This document shows, piece by piece, positions 11,663 to 24,300 of a stretch of 64,000 nucleotides of DNA. This DNA comes from Dipteronia dyeriana. Taxonomy: Eukaryota; Streptophyta; Magnoliopsida; Sapindales; Sapindaceae. The translations under genes and the position numbers were made by a program. Within the stretch, counting starts at the first letter, position 1, and every line of letters starts with the position of its first letter. The notes beneath the pieces were generated by a model. The model made no database searches and was not told the origin of the DNA. It was given only the letters and a program-made list of their open reading frames with translations. The stretch spans positions 8,938,001 through 9,002,000 of the forward strand of contig CM065296.1 of the NCBI GenBank assembly GCA_032871835.1, given 5' to 3'.

Positions 11663-12627
11663 TAGAGCCGGTAAAAATGACACGTGACCAGTGAATCCGA
11701 CACGAATCCAAGGTCAATAAACGGGGGGTTGACAGCAAACGGGTTCGGGTCGACAGCAAACGGGTTCGGGTCATAAACGGGTCAATTCGTTTGACCTATT
11801 TATTATACGGGTCGTACCGGGTTTGGCTATACGGGTTCACGGAGACCCGTTTAACCCGATTATCATATAAATACAATTGTAATTTTAATTATTGTAAGGG
11901 TATAGCTGAATTTTTTTCATATTACATAATTATTACACTTACAAGCATTTAAAAAAAAACATTAAATTATGAAAAGTGATTTGTCTTCTCGGAGACCATT
12001 GGATTTTAAAATGATACTTATACAGAAAAGTGAGAAAACTACAAATTATATATATATAAAAATAAAACTTTTCATTAAAAAAAGAAGAAGAGAAGACTTT
12101 CGTTTTGGATTCTCTTTGCATGAAAAACAGAACACTTTCTCGTGGCTTCAATTCTTCTTCTTTTATTTTTCCCTATATGTTGCCTCCGCCTCCGTCGATG
12201 TCATCGTCATCTTTAAGTTGCAACTCTCTCACCACACACTTCAACTACTCCAAAGCCTCCTCATCTTTCTTCTTCGTTGTCGTCTTGCTCTTCTAACTAT
12301 CTACCAATTTCAAGAGATCTGACAGCTTCCCAAATTTTCTTATGTTGTGATTTTTGTTGTTGTTTGTTCGAATCCGTTGTTGTTGTTTATTCGAATCCGT
12401 TGTTGTTGTTGTGTTTGTGGTGGAGATAGAAACGACTTCATCGGGAATTCATGGCGGTAACGTGTCACGGGTCAACCCTTTTAACCCGTTTATTTATTCG
12501 AGTCGTGTTGGGTTTTAGAAGGTTAACCCGATTAAATAAACGGGTCGTGCCGAGTTGAGGGTTAATAATATTCGGATCGTGTCGGGTTGAGGTCAACCCG
12601 ACCCATGGACCCAAATTGTCAGCCCTA
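11663..12627. mobile_element. hAT-like non-autonomous element with 8-bp target duplication
   Basis: The flanks carry the 8-bp repeat GGTGTTAT (11655-11662 and 12628-12635). The termini TAGAGCCGG and CAGCCCTA form a short TIR of the hAT type (TAGGG-like). Long subterminal palindromes of CGGGTCAACCCG and ACGGGTC words occur at both ends. Unit B reads straight through the site at 14868-14875, so it is the empty site. Internally (12000-12420) there is a Ser- and Phe-rich short ORF in low-complexity DNA that I do not regard as a gene. Confidence 0.85.
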
Positions 12628-12661
12628 GGTGTTATTGTTGTCGGACTGTCGACTTCAACAC

Positions 12662-12894
12662 TTGCCTCAAATTCCAAATGCAAATTTTTTGTCTCTTACC
12701 ACCCTTGATCTTTCATATAACCTTTTTAACTTTTGGATTCCTGGTTAGATTTTTGGTCTTAGTCGCTTAGTATTTTTTGATTTGAGGTTGAATTATTTTG
12801 AAGGTCCTACTGCTAACGATTTTGGAAACTTGACGTTAAAGTTAGTATTTCTTGACTTGAGTTTCAATTAGTTTGAAGGTCAAATTAACCAATT
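12662..12894 (+). pseudogene. LRR receptor-like protein fragment (between units A and B)
   Basis: In one frame the sequence reads as consecutive plant extracellular leucine-rich repeats: LTTLDLSYNLFNFWIPG, then LVFFDLRLNYFEGP, then LVFLDLSFN and FEGQI. TAG codons fall at the Trp-like position of the first repeat and after LDLSFN. Such LxxLDLSxNxFxGxIP repeats are typical of Cf/EIX-type receptor-like proteins that sense microbes or peptides at the cell surface. It is a fragment of about 78 codons with no start, signal peptide or membrane segment, and is certainly non-functional. Confidence 0.75.
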
Positions 12895-13884
12895 AAATTG
12901 TCTTTGTGTTCAAACTTTAAACAACAATGCAATGATTGGTTAGTTGTAGGTCTTTATTATAGATCCTCAAAATTTTCAGAAAAGTATTACTTGTACAATC
13001 TTTTAAATTTGGTATTATGTTTTTTTTTTCTTAAATTGAATTAAAATAAATAGATTTGAAGTTCACATTAAAAGTGTGTTTGTCCATTTAGGTCAATTGT
13101 GGACAAAAAATAAAGTATATTAATTGTTGGGGGTAAATATGGGATAATTTTGAACTCTTTATTTTTTTTATTACTCAACAACATTTGTCTAACTAATACT
13201 CGATTGTCCAAAATATTTGTTCAAATTCATGCTCAAATAACGTGACATATGAGTTCTCAACACAATGTAAATCATGAGTTGGTTTTGTGAGTGATATGTT
13301 AGATACAATTCAAATGCTACATCATTATGGTATAAATTTGAGCATATATTTTGTATTTTTCCTTTTCATTTCATATTGGATCATTCACTACGCTTGTCTA
13401 TCTTGATTTCCTACTTATTTTACGTATCATTTTGACCATTATCAGTTTTTTTATTTCAGTATGTTATATTATAATGGCATTTCCTAAGTAAATTGCACAT
13501 TGAACATCAAGGAGTTTCTAAGACTCGATTAAAGTTCTTATTTATCCATATACATGCTACTTTTAAGGTCCTGATTATATTTTAAGTAGAAAATTGGTAT
13601 GATTAATTCTTATGTTTGAACAAAACTCACTACCCTTAGTTCAACCATACGAATTCATTGTATTTGCTTTGAATTATTCAAGGGTTCATAGTTTTACATG
13701 TGACCATTGTATTTGTATTTAATTATTCAAGGATCCATACTTTTATATGTGACCCTAACGAATCTAGGTGCATGCATAATGAGTCAGATTTCTCCTTTAT
13801 ATGTATTTCTTTAATTAATACTTCACTCAAGCTCTTACTTTTTTCTAGAGTAACTCATTTTTTGTTATGTTTTTCTATTTTCAG

Positions 13885-14140
13885 TGTTTAGAGAAGAAAA
13901 CAAAGAGATGAGGAGTTTGGAAGAGTTTAACTTGATTGACGGTTAGTGTTTTGACCTACCGATAAAGATGATGGAAAAGGTAGTTAATGGCAACGAGTCT
14001 TTAAAAATAAAATTATTGACAAAGTCAGTCGTAAAAGATTTTGTGCGAAAGTTATTGGCTTGAAATTATCTAAATTTCAATATTAAATAAAATCAGGAGT
14101 AAGAGCAACAAAATTGTTCGAGATTATATCAATTTCACAA
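13885..14140 (+). pseudogene. Exon-like segment of unknown gene, copy B
   Basis: Nearly identical to copy A (10644-10900), again following a T-rich tract ending TCAG at 13881-13884. It shares the same internal stop codons with A, so both descend from an already broken copy. Confidence 0.4.
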
Positions 14141-14895
14141 TCCCGAAGAAAATAAAAAAACCAGCTCATGCTCGAGATGTGAGGGGTCAACCATAATCTA
14201 CACTCACATCATTTCTTATGGTTATTCAACTAAATAAATCAATAAACGAGAGGGTCCAAAAATTGTATTTAACTTATTAACTCAATAAATTAATAATCAA
14301 TATTTTGAATCTAAATAAATGTTCTCTAAGTTTAAGATTATGTAATTAATGTTTAGATATAGAAATTTAATCAATGATTAACCAATAATTATTACTAATC
14401 AATGATTAACCAATAATTACACTTTAAAGGTGCATATTGACAGAGTGATATGGAGGATCTATTTAGAGTAACTTGTCCCTAACGGAAGCTTCAAAACAGC
14501 TTTTACATCAATTGATAAATGTTTTTACAGCAATCACACGTTTACACAATAGGAAATTTCTTACAACTGATATCGACATTTCCAATTAGCTTCCTATCGG
14601 TACACATTCTCAGCAGACTACATATAAATAGCATACTGATGGTATTCTTCTTATGAACATCTCTCTTTTTTATAATTTCAAATAGAGAGTAAGTTCATTA
14701 TTGCAATGAAACCAAACATAATGAACGTTGGTTGCTTTGAGTTTCGTTCCATAGCAACCATCAACATCAATTGGTCTTAGTGTGTTGAAGCATACTGACT
14801 TGAGTTATGAATATCTTAGTAAATCATTTTATTTATTACTACATATAATTTCACTCATTTTCCTTAAGGTGTTATTGTTGTCGGACTGTCGACTT

Positions 14896-15125
14896 CAACA
14901 CTTGTAAATTCCAAATGCAAATTTTCTGTCTCTTACCACCCTTGATCTTTCATATAACCTTTTTAACTCTTGGATTCCTGGTTAGATTTTTGGTCTTAGT
15001 CGCTTAGTATTTCTTGATTTGAGGTCGAATTATATTGAAGGTCCCATTGCTAACGATTTTGGAAGCTCGACGTTAAAGTTAGTATTTCTTGATTTGAGTT
15101 TCAATTAGTTTGAAGGTCAAATTAA
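14896..15125 (+). pseudogene. LRR receptor-like protein fragment (unit C)
   Basis: A second copy of the LRR fragment: LTTLDLSYNLFNSWIPG, LVFLDLRSNYIEGPI and LVFLDLSFN are readable, with the same TAG positions as the first fragment plus a small deletion at its start (TTGTAAATTCC). It retains consensus residues lost in the other copy (IPG, EGPI). Confidence 0.75.
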
Positions 15126-16074
15126 CCTATTAAATTGTCTTTGTTTTCAAACTTTAAAAAACAATGCAATGATTGGTTAGTTGTAGGTCTTTGTTATAGA
15201 TCCTTAAAATTTTCAGAAAAATATTATTTGTACAATCTTTTAAAATTGTCATTATGTTTTTTTTTCTTAAATTGAATTAAAATAAATAGATTTGAAGTTC
15301 ACATTAAAAGTGTTTTGGTCCATTTAGGTCAATTGTGGACAAAAAAAATAAAGTGTATTAATTGTTGGAGGTAAATGTGGGATAAGTTTGAACATTTTTT
15401 TTTAATATGCAACAACATTTACTTAACTAATGCTCGATTGTCCAAAATATTCGTTTAAATTCATGCTCAAGTAACTTGATATATGAGTTGTCAACACAGT
15501 TCAAATCATGAGATGGTTTTGTGAGTGCTATATTAGATGCAATTCACTTGCTACATCATTATGGTATGAATTTGAGCATATATTTTATCTTTTTCCCGTT
15601 TCATTTCATTTTAGATCACTCACTATGTTTGTCTGCCTTGATTTCTTACTTATTTTATGTATCATTTTGACCATTATTAGTTTTTTAGTTGACCATGTTA
15701 TGTTATAATGGCAATTTCCATGAAAGTTGGACATTGAACATCAAGTAGCTTCTAAGACTCAATTAAAGTTCTTATTTATCTATATGCATGTTACTTTTCA
15801 ACCCCTAATTATATTTTAAGTTTAAAATTGGTATGATTAATTCTTATGTTCGAACTAAGCTCACTACCCCTTAGTTCAACCATAAGAATTCATTGTATTT
15901 GCTTTGAATTATTCAATAATTCATACTTTTATATATGACCCTAACGAATCTAGGTGCATGCATAATGAGTCATATTTCTCCTTCATATATATTTCTTTAA
16001 TTAATACTTCACTAAAGCTCTTGTTTTTTTTTTCTGGAATAACTTTTTTTTTTGTTATGTTTTTCTGGTTTTAG

Positions 16075-16345
16075 TGTTTGGAGAAGAAAAGAAAGAGATG
16101 AGGAGTTTCGAAAACTTGAAATTAATTGTCGATGAGTATTTTGACCTACAGATAAAGAAAATGGAAAAGGCTGTCAATGACAACGAGTTTTTAAAAATGG
16201 AATTGTTGACAAAGTAAGTCATAAGAGACTTTGTGCGAAAGTTATTGGCCCGAGATTATCTGAATTTTAACATTCCAAAAAAGATCAGGAGCAAGAGCAA
16301 CAAATTGATCGAGATCATCTCAATTTCATAATCCCGAAGAAAATC
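16075..16345 (+). pseudogene. Exon-like segment of unknown gene, copy C (best preserved)
   Basis: After TTTTAG at 16069-16074 the frame encodes EEKKEMRSFENLKLIVDEYF and IKKMEKAVNDNEFLKMELLT, then KLLARDYLNFNIPKKIR. There is one TAA at about 16216-16218 and a further stop after the final IISIS block. It is lysine/glutamate-rich and probably helical or coiled-coil. I do not recognise the family. Copies A and B carry extra stops. Confidence 0.45.
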
Positions 16346-16575
16346 ATGAAACCAGGTCTTGCTCGAGATGTGATACTACAGTCTACACTTTCATCATTCC
16401 TTATGATTATTCAACTAAATAAATCATTAAGCAAGAGGGTCCACAAATTGTATTTAGCATATTAACTTAATAAATTAATAATCAATATTTTGAATCCAAA
16501 TAAATGTTCTTTGAGTTTAAGATTATGTAATTAATGTTTAGATTCATGAATTTAATCAATGATTAACCAATAATA

Positions 16576-16813
16576 ATAATAATAATTTTTTAATCTTTTT
16601 TGGAGACGACAGGGATGTTCAATTGTATTTTTTAAGAATAATGTGTGCATGAAAATAAATTTAATATTAACACATATAAATATATACTTAACCACAACAA
16701 ACCATTGAAATAACTACTATTGCAAGCTTTAATTCAACAAGAACTTAAAAGAATCTCACAAACACATACAATAATTTTACTCTTGTAAAAGTACAACTCC
16801 ATTAACAACTATG

Positions 16814-16844
<31 letters not shown>

Positions 16845-17031
16845 TGTATGTATATAAATCAATTTAAATTTGTGATTTAAAATTTCGACTTCAATATCTC
16901 AACTATTAATGTGCTCTTAATCCAATTGTTGACATTTGAATACATTTACAACTTTTAGATTAATAGAACATGGATGATTTAGATGTTGAAATCAAAATTT
17001 TCAATCACAAATTTAAGTTGGCTTAATTTGA

Positions 17032-17083
<52 letters not shown>

Positions 17084-18856
17084 ATATGTATATATGTACG
17101 GATTGTAAAATATTACTTCACTCTTGATTCTGTCTCATATTATCTTACACACATTTCAAATATCAGTGAAAATTCTTGATCTCCCACTAATGGAAGTGAA
17201 TCGGGTTTGGTAGAACAATTGTAAAGAAATATGCATACCCAAAAAAACAATTATTATTCTTTTTAAAATATAATATATATGAGTTTGTAGCCAGCAAGAT
17301 GTGCAGGCATTGGAAAAAAATAAATTGAAAACCATATTTATAAAGTTTTCTTATGAAAAAAAATTAGAGTTAAATAATACAAAAATACCTCTAAATAAAA
17401 AGTAATACAATTATAATTCTATGGTGTGTCGTTAATCTTCCGACCGAAGTTGTGCTGCCATTGGCAATAAAACTGGAGTATTGAAAAAGACATTTTTTTT
17501 TCTCGACACACATAAAAAAGACGTAGTTGTGATCAAGACAAATATCCATTTTGAATATTCTATGGTTTGCACTACCACTCCGCTTTGTTTGTAAATAAGT
17601 TTTCCATATGTAACTATTACTTCAAATGCTTTTTTTTATGCGATTAAAAGAAAAAAAAATTATTAGACATAAACATTAATTACACTCACACAATAATTTA
17701 TATGGATTTACCGGTCCTGTATATTGAATGCATAGGAGATGAAAAACAATCACGAGCATTTCTGTAGATTTATTTATATGTCATCTCCAACATCTAACCT
17801 AGCCCAAAGCAATTAAAAAACAAAAACAAAAACAAAACATCAACAACAACGATATTTTTTAAGTTTTTATTATAACTTGATAGTGTACCACTGTCATACC
17901 ATCTCAAATTCACAAATTACGAGCTCAACATGTAAATTCAACAAAGCTGGACCAAATTAAATTAAACACAAAAAATAACTTAAATTCAAAGTTGAAATCA
18001 AGTTTCAAGTAAATCACAACGTTAGATGTACACTAATGATAATGTTTGTCTACACACATAATATGTATATGTATTTATGTATCTCATTCACTCTCATCAC
18101 GTTGTGGTACAATGATCGCCTTATATGCATCCATTTTACTCACATTTTTAATAATCTATTTATAGTAGCAAACGATTAAAAATAATAATAAATTTATGAT
18201 TTTTATGCAAAATATTGGAGATGAGTACATGGACAACGCGGTGGTCTTATACCTCAACAAAGTAGTTGGCTCTTACTCTTTCAGTATTGGTTACAAACAT
18301 GGAGAACCTATGTTGTCTTCTATCGTTAAGCTTATTCGACTCACCTGAACAATCAATAAAACCTTCTATCAAAACCAAAAGTTTGTACTTTAAAAACAAA
18401 AAAAAAATTGTTTTTTTCGAAAATAAACAGAGAGAAAATTTATTGATTGCAAATGAAATACCATGGTTTTCTTGTTGTGGTTGGCCTTAAAAACCCCAAA
18501 ATGCAGCTGAAACTAATGTTGATTATAAAAAGCCACCCTTTTCAGCTCTTCAAAAATCGATTGAAACAAAATGATATTAGACACGCAAAAAAAAAAACAA
18601 AGGAAAAAAAACAACAAAGAAGAAGACGCAAAATGCAATAGAAACCTATGAGTAGGGAGGCAGAGAGCAAATAAGGTGAAAAAGAGACTACCACCGAAAA
18701 GATTGGTTTATTAGAATTGGAGAAATACAAAATGATAAGAGAGTTGATTATATGTGTGTTACACAGACCACTCCAACTTCAGTCATCCCTCGATGATCCA
18801 TTTAATATTAGTAATTTTAAAGCATTAATTGGTCTAAAATGCAGGAAATTAAAATT
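16576..18856. other. AT-rich intergenic region with microsatellites
   Basis: It contains (TA)n runs at about 16814-16835 and 17033-17071 (followed by TATG/TGTA repeats) and many A- or T-runs. A short ORF at 18266-18490 has no recognisable composition. I see no gene, no terminal inverted repeats and no RNA gene. Confidence 0.5.
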
Positions 18857-18861
18857 GATTG

Positions 18862-19737
18862 TGTTGTATGTAAATTTTACCAAGCGTACACGTCATTGAC
18901 AGGAAGGAAAAATTAGCCAGGTGGACGCCCAAATGCGCATTCGGGAAATATCCTACAAGGCATCATTAAAGAGAAGAAAGCCCGAGTAAGCATATATTGA
19001 ATAAAACCTATTCGGGATCAGTTAACAGCACTCGGGACTGGTTAAACAACGCTTCCACTCGGGCTAAAACGGTGCTACTCGGGACCATCAGGTATTACTC
19101 TTACTCGGGAATAAATACGACTCGAGTAAGAGCTTGGTGCTTATTTCATACGGATTAAGTCATTAAATACGCGACGATATCTATCAGGAAGGAATCCCAA
19201 ATAAAATAGAGCATTAAACTAGAAGAGTCCTCAATCAGAAAATAACTTGATTTCTTTGCAAAGGCTACATTCTTATAAGGAAACAAGTCCAAATTGAACT
19301 GCACTACTAGAATCTCGCTCAATTTCCATAAGAGACTCCGAAACAGGAAAGAAGACAAACCGACCTCAAGAAAGTAACTGAATCACAATTAAATACAAAG
19401 ATCATGTATTACTTGTACAAGGCAAATTAGAGTTCTATAAACATATAAATAGACCTGTAATCTCGTCCAGAAAAGGGACATGCAATATAGCATACAACAG
19501 ATATAGTAAACACAGAGAGAAAAAAGAGAGATCGAGAGCTTGTAAACATCTTATTCTCTTAGTGGATTTTGGCTTGGTTGATCATTCAACCACCCGTGGA
19601 TGTTTCTCCGGCCATCGGAGTTTTACCACATAAAACTTGTCTTTGTTAATCTCTCTGCATTTCTTTCTCTTTGATTCAATAGCCGAAATCCAATTCTTGT
19701 TGGCTTTTCTGGCATAATCCATAAATCGACGTCAACA
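18862..19737 (+). repeat. 5' LTR of the Tat element
   Basis: Starts TGTTGTATGTAAATTTTACC and ends CGACGTCAACA. It contains many CTCGGG/CCCGAG words, a TATA-like ATATAAATAG at 19444-19453 (probable core promoter), and a GAGAGAAAAAAGAGAG tract. It matches 30122-30993 along its full length. Confidence 0.93.
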
Positions 19738-19756
19738 ATTGGCGCTAGAAGGAGGG
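19738..19756 (+). other. Primer binding site of the Tat element
   Basis: ATTGGCGCTAGAAGGAGGG follows the LTR end directly. TTGGCGC-type primer sites are usual in plant Tat and Athila elements. Confidence 0.8.
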
Positions 19757-19784
19757 GGGCGGACCTCCGAACTTGTTAAAAGAT

Positions 19785-21390
19785 ATGGCAGGAAGCAGAA
19801 GTAGTTCAGGGAATGGCCAAAAATCACCAGGGGATTTCCATATTGGCAACACATCACAAGATCCTGCAGCAAACACAAAAAACTAGCATGCGCACCTGGC
19901 AGGGATCCAGCAAGTTCCTCCAACCAGCAGAGATCTTACGTTGTGTTTTCAAGAGGCCTTGCAGCAATTGGTGACGGATGCAGCAAGGGAAGGGATTAAT
20001 CTACTGGCTGCAGGAGCACATACTCCCAATCCTCGACCCGTAAGGCTCCGTTCGATAGTGGTGGGGCCAGGAATAACTATGCCAGAAACCAGAAGGAACT
20101 CTTTCCCAATCAATCCAGCTGGACAGAAAACATTAGAAGAGGAAAATCACCAGAGGCTGGATCGCAATCAAACAATACGTGCATGACATCGTAAATACGA
20201 TCGGCACAGAGGACGATCATCATCAGAAGACAGTGATCAACACCACCGCAAACGTCATCATGGAGTCACACGAGAGGTCCGGCATCATAGTGAAGAGTCT
20301 GAGGAAAGAATGACAGTTACCCAACGGTTCAACCGTCAAGGAAGCCCGGTGGGGGACAGAGATGTCACAATCCAGAGCCTAACTCGAGAAGTGGAGAATA
20401 ACAGGCGACATATGAAGGCACTAGTCAGACGTTATGGCTGTAACGATCTATCCGACGATGACTTCGACAGTCCATTCACTAGGGAGATTTTACGGACCCC
20501 TTTCCCAGAAAGATTCAGGATGTCGCATGTGGAGCAATTCAAAAAAGATACAGATCCAAAGGAGCACGTTAGACGCTATAAAAGTGCCATGGCTCAATAT
20601 GCCCGCAGTGACCCCCTATTGTGTCTCAACTTTTCCAAACACTAGAGGACACAGGCTCAAGATGGTTTGGAAGACTACCCCCGGAAAGCATCGAAAATTT
20701 CAGCGAGTTGAGCAGGAGCTTCTCAAGGCAATTCCTGAGCAACATTCACATGAAGAAGTCGGTGGCCTACCTCTCTCAAATAAAACAGGGGAAGGACGAG
20801 TCATTAAAAAAGTACTTGGGCCGGTTCAGCCAAGCAGTATCAGAAATTGGCAGTGCTAATGATGAAGCAATTATTGCTGCCTTCACCAATAACTTGCAGA
20901 ATGGACGACTATCCTTTGATTTGAGAAGAGCACGGCTGACTAGGTATGCCGACATGATGGATATGGCAGGAGAATACGCTCTGGCCGAGGAAGAAGAGTT
21001 AGCTACAGGAGGAAGCTATATGCATGGAGGAAAGCCCGAACAGAAAAATACCGAATCCAAGTGACAAAATCAAAAGGAAAAACGGAAAGGGAACGGCAAG
21101 GAGAAAAAAAAAGATGGGGGTAATGGGCTCAACGCCGAACGGTCCACAGAGAAATACCAAGGCAGATATACCAATTACACCCCTCTTCGGAAGAAACAAG
21201 AAGAAATTCTAGCCATATTGGAAGAAAAGAATATGGTGCAAGAACCGCGGTGACAATCACAGTTCGTCCGGAGAGATACAACCAAGTATTGCAGGTTTTA
21301 TATAGAAACCGGGCATGAGACTTCAAAGTGTTTTCAGCTCAGAGATTACATAGAGACTCTTATTCGGGAAGGGCACCTACGGGATGTAAT
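19785..21390 (+). pseudogene. gag of the Tat element, frameshifted
   Basis: The first ATG after the primer site (19785) opens a gag frame that soon meets a TAG (about 19884) and continues from 19941. A central capsid-like domain runs from about 20440 (FPERFRMSHVEQF) through LFQTLEDTGSRWF and FLSNIHMKKSVAYLSQIKQG to about 20950. A frameshift near 20620-20640 separates its two halves. A basic tract (21070-21110) and a zinc-binding-like block, CRFYIETGHETSKC (about 21291-21332), follow, with further TGA codons at about 21062 and 21252. Gag forms the particle in which reverse transcription takes place. Confidence 0.8.
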
Positions 21391-24300
21391 CTTGAAAAAA
21401 GACGAGAGACCAGAAACCAAGAAAGTCAAGGTTGATCACAACTCTGGTCAAAACCAAAGAACCAGTCCCGAAACCAATCAAGTAATACATACAATTTTCG
21501 AAGGACCTTCTACTGTGGGAAGCAACCGAGAACGAACTCAAGAAATCAGAGAAGCAATAGAAGCAATAGAAGCAAGGAATAACTTTGCCGTAAACTCGGT
21601 TGAACCAGACCCGAAAAGGGTAAAGGAAGGATGGGACCCAATAGTCTTTACAGAGGCAGATTCCCATGGCGTCGATGTTCGACCTAATGACGCTTTGGTT
21701 ATAAGTGCCCGAATTAACCATAGGGAAGTCTGGAGAATTTTAATAGATAATGGGAGTTCAGCAGACATCCTAAGCGTGGCCGTATACGACCAGCTAAGAC
21801 TAGACTGAAAATATTTACAGTCTTTCCATACTCCATTAAGAGGATTTGGGGGAATAGAGGTCAGGTCACTCGGGAATGTAAAACTACCCATGAAGATCGG
21901 AACGGCACCATGCCAGAGGACTGTCCTGCTCGACTTCGTGGTAGTTGACTTGGATAATTGGCCGTATAATGCATTATTGGGCCGGCCATTCCTGAATAAA
22001 ACAAGAGCCGTGACGGCCACTTATGCATTAATGATCAAGTTCCCAACAAAACAAGGGGTTGAGATAATCAAGGGATCCCAAGAGATGGCCCGAAGAGCAA
22101 ATCTGTCAGTATACAGAGACAAGTTTGATGCTAAACAAGTGTGCACCATAATGCAGCCAAATCAATGTAAAGAATCCTTGTCATTCGAACTGGGTCCAAG
22201 GGAGGGCTCAAATGAATTCAAAACAGAATTAGTTGAAGTAGTACTTGAAGAAGACAAACCGGACAGGAAAATCAAGATCGGGGCCATCTTGGATGGAAAA
22301 GTCGAGCAAGACTTAACCAATCTGCTTAGAGAATACAAAGATGTATTCGCCTGGAGTCACGAAGATATGATCGGGATAGATGCCCGAGTAATATCCCACA
22401 ACCTCGCAGTAAGCCCGAATGCAAAACCAGTAATACAAAAGAGAAGATCGTTCAATCCTGAAAGAAGTCAAGCAATCAAACAAGATGTGAAAAAGTTACT
22501 AGCGACTGGATCAATCAGAGAAGTCAGCTACCCTCAGTGGGTCGCCAACGTAGTCCTCGTCCAGAAGAAAAATGGACAATGGAGGATGTGCGTAGATTTC
22601 AAGGATCTAAACAAGGCATGTCCAAAGGATAGCTTCCCACTTCCAAGGATAGATCAGCTGGTGGATGCCACAGAAGGTCATGAATTGCTCAGCTTCATGA
22701 CGCTTACTCAGGATATAATCAGATCCGAATGAACAAAGTTGATGAAGAAAAAACATCTTTCATAACGGATCAGGGTTTATATTGCTATATAGTAATGCCC
22801 TTCGGTTTAAAAAATGCAGGAGCTACGTATCAAAGGTTGGTCAACAAAATCTTCACTCGGTAAATAAGAAGGAACATGCAAGTGTACATTGATGACATGT
22901 TGACTAAAAGCGTCTCAGCAGATGAGCATGCCCGGGACCTCCGAGAGACATTTGATGTTTTGAGAAGATACCAGATGAAATTAAACCCAAACAAATGTTT
23001 ATTCGGAGTCCATTCGGGAAGATTCTTGGGTTTTCAAGTCCATCAAAGAGGAATCGAAGTTAATCCCGAGAAGATCTAGGCTTTGTAAGAAATGACCTCA
23101 CCGAAAACATTGAAAGAGGTACAGCGCTTAACAGAGTGTTTAGCTTCCTTGGGAAGATTCATCTAAAGGGCTACAGACAGGTGCCCACCTTTCTTCAAGA
23201 TAATCAAAAAAGGGAAAGGCCTGGAGTGGAATAAAGAGTGTGAGCAGGCATTCTTAAAAATAAAAAAGTACTTGGGACAAGCTCTCATCCTCTCAAAACA
23301 GCAAAAAAGAAAATACTTCAACTGTATCTGTCAATAACCGAGCTTGCAGCAAGTTCAGTCTTAGTCAGAATAGAAGATGGAGTGCAGAAACCAGTGTATT
23401 ATACCAGCAAGGCACTCGTACCGGCTGATACCAGATACCCACAGGCAGAGAAGATGGCCTTAGCATTGGTTTCAGCAGCAAAAAAACTGAGACCATATTT
23501 TCAGGCCCATACAATCCAGGTTCTCACCAATTGACAATTAAGATAAATCTTACAAAAGCCAGAGATATCAGGAAGACTTACTAAATGGGCAATCGAGTTG
23601 AGCGAATTCGATATTCATTATGTCCCCAGAACCTCCCTCAAAGGACAAGCGGTGGCAGACTTCATAGCCGAGTTCACATAACCAAACCTGGAAGCAAAAA
23701 GACTGTTGGATAAAAGTTTCCCATGGAAACTATATGTTGATGGTTCTTCAAACACTCATGGCAGCGGGGCAGGGATTGTAGTTCGCACCCCAAAAAGAGA
23801 TGATGTTGAATGTGCCATGAGATTTGATTTCAAAGTAACCAATAATCAAGCCGAGTACGAGGCATTGTTAGCTGGACTCAGAGTCTGCATAGCTCTTGGG
23901 GTAGATGAAGTTGAGATATTCAGCGATTCACAGGTAGTTGTCAACCAGGTTATGGACGAGTAACAGGCCAAAGATGAAGGAATGATTGCCTACCGTGACA
24001 TCGCAAAACAGCTCCTCCAAAAATTTAAAGAATACAAGATCGCTCAGATCCCCAGATAAGAAAATGAAAAGGCAGACGCTTTATCTAAATTAGCGTCAGC
24101 AACAACCTCAATCAGACCAAAAACCATTCCAGTTGCACATCTCCTTAAACCGAGTACAACTAAACCTAAGCATTTAGAAATTTTAGAAATCCAAACACCG
24201 TAAGACGGTTGGATGGTCCAGCTGAGAAGGTTCCTAGAAGAAGGCGTGCTCCCGGAAGATCCTGTATTAGCAAAGCGCATCAGGTATCGATCGGCTAGGT

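Larger units (their letters stand above)
8366..12635 (+). repeat. Tandem unit A of a three-copy ~2.24 kb repeat, with two insertions
   Basis: From about 8370 (TTAAATTGTCTTTG) the sequence aligns with unit B from about 12896 and unit C from about 15133. Removing the Harbinger-like element (8583-9854) and the hAT-like element (11663-12627) leaves a unit closely similar to B. It contains the exon-like segment at 10644-10900. A also carries a short duplication (GAATTATTCAAGG words about 10425-10510) that B shares but C lacks. Confidence 0.8.
12628..14867 (+). repeat. Tandem unit B of the ~2.24 kb repeat
   Basis: The unit runs from GGTGTTATTGTTGTCGGACTG at 12628 to the same words at 14868, a period of 2,240 bases. 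It contains an LRR pseudogene fragment at its start and the exon-like segment at 13885-14140. It is free of transposon insertions and serves as the reference for the empty sites in unit A. Confidence 0.85.
14868..16575 (+). repeat. Tandem unit C, the most diverged copy
   Basis: It begins with GGTGTTATTGTTGTCGG and follows unit B until the ATTAACCAATAAT words near 16560-16575, where an AAT microsatellite replaces the rest. It lacks the short ATTGTATTTG...ATTATTCAAGG duplication present in A and B, so it split off before A and B separated. Confidence 0.8.

Noticed and set aside
12360..12420. TTCGAATCC words resembling a tRNA T-loop
   Set aside because: They are part of a GTTGTTGTT/TTCGAATCCG repeat inside the hAT-like element. 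No acceptor or anticodon stems can be formed around them.
18266..18899. Short ORFs in the region left of the Tat element
   Set aside because: Small, AT-driven and overlapping on both strands, with no splice or promoter context and no recognisable motif.
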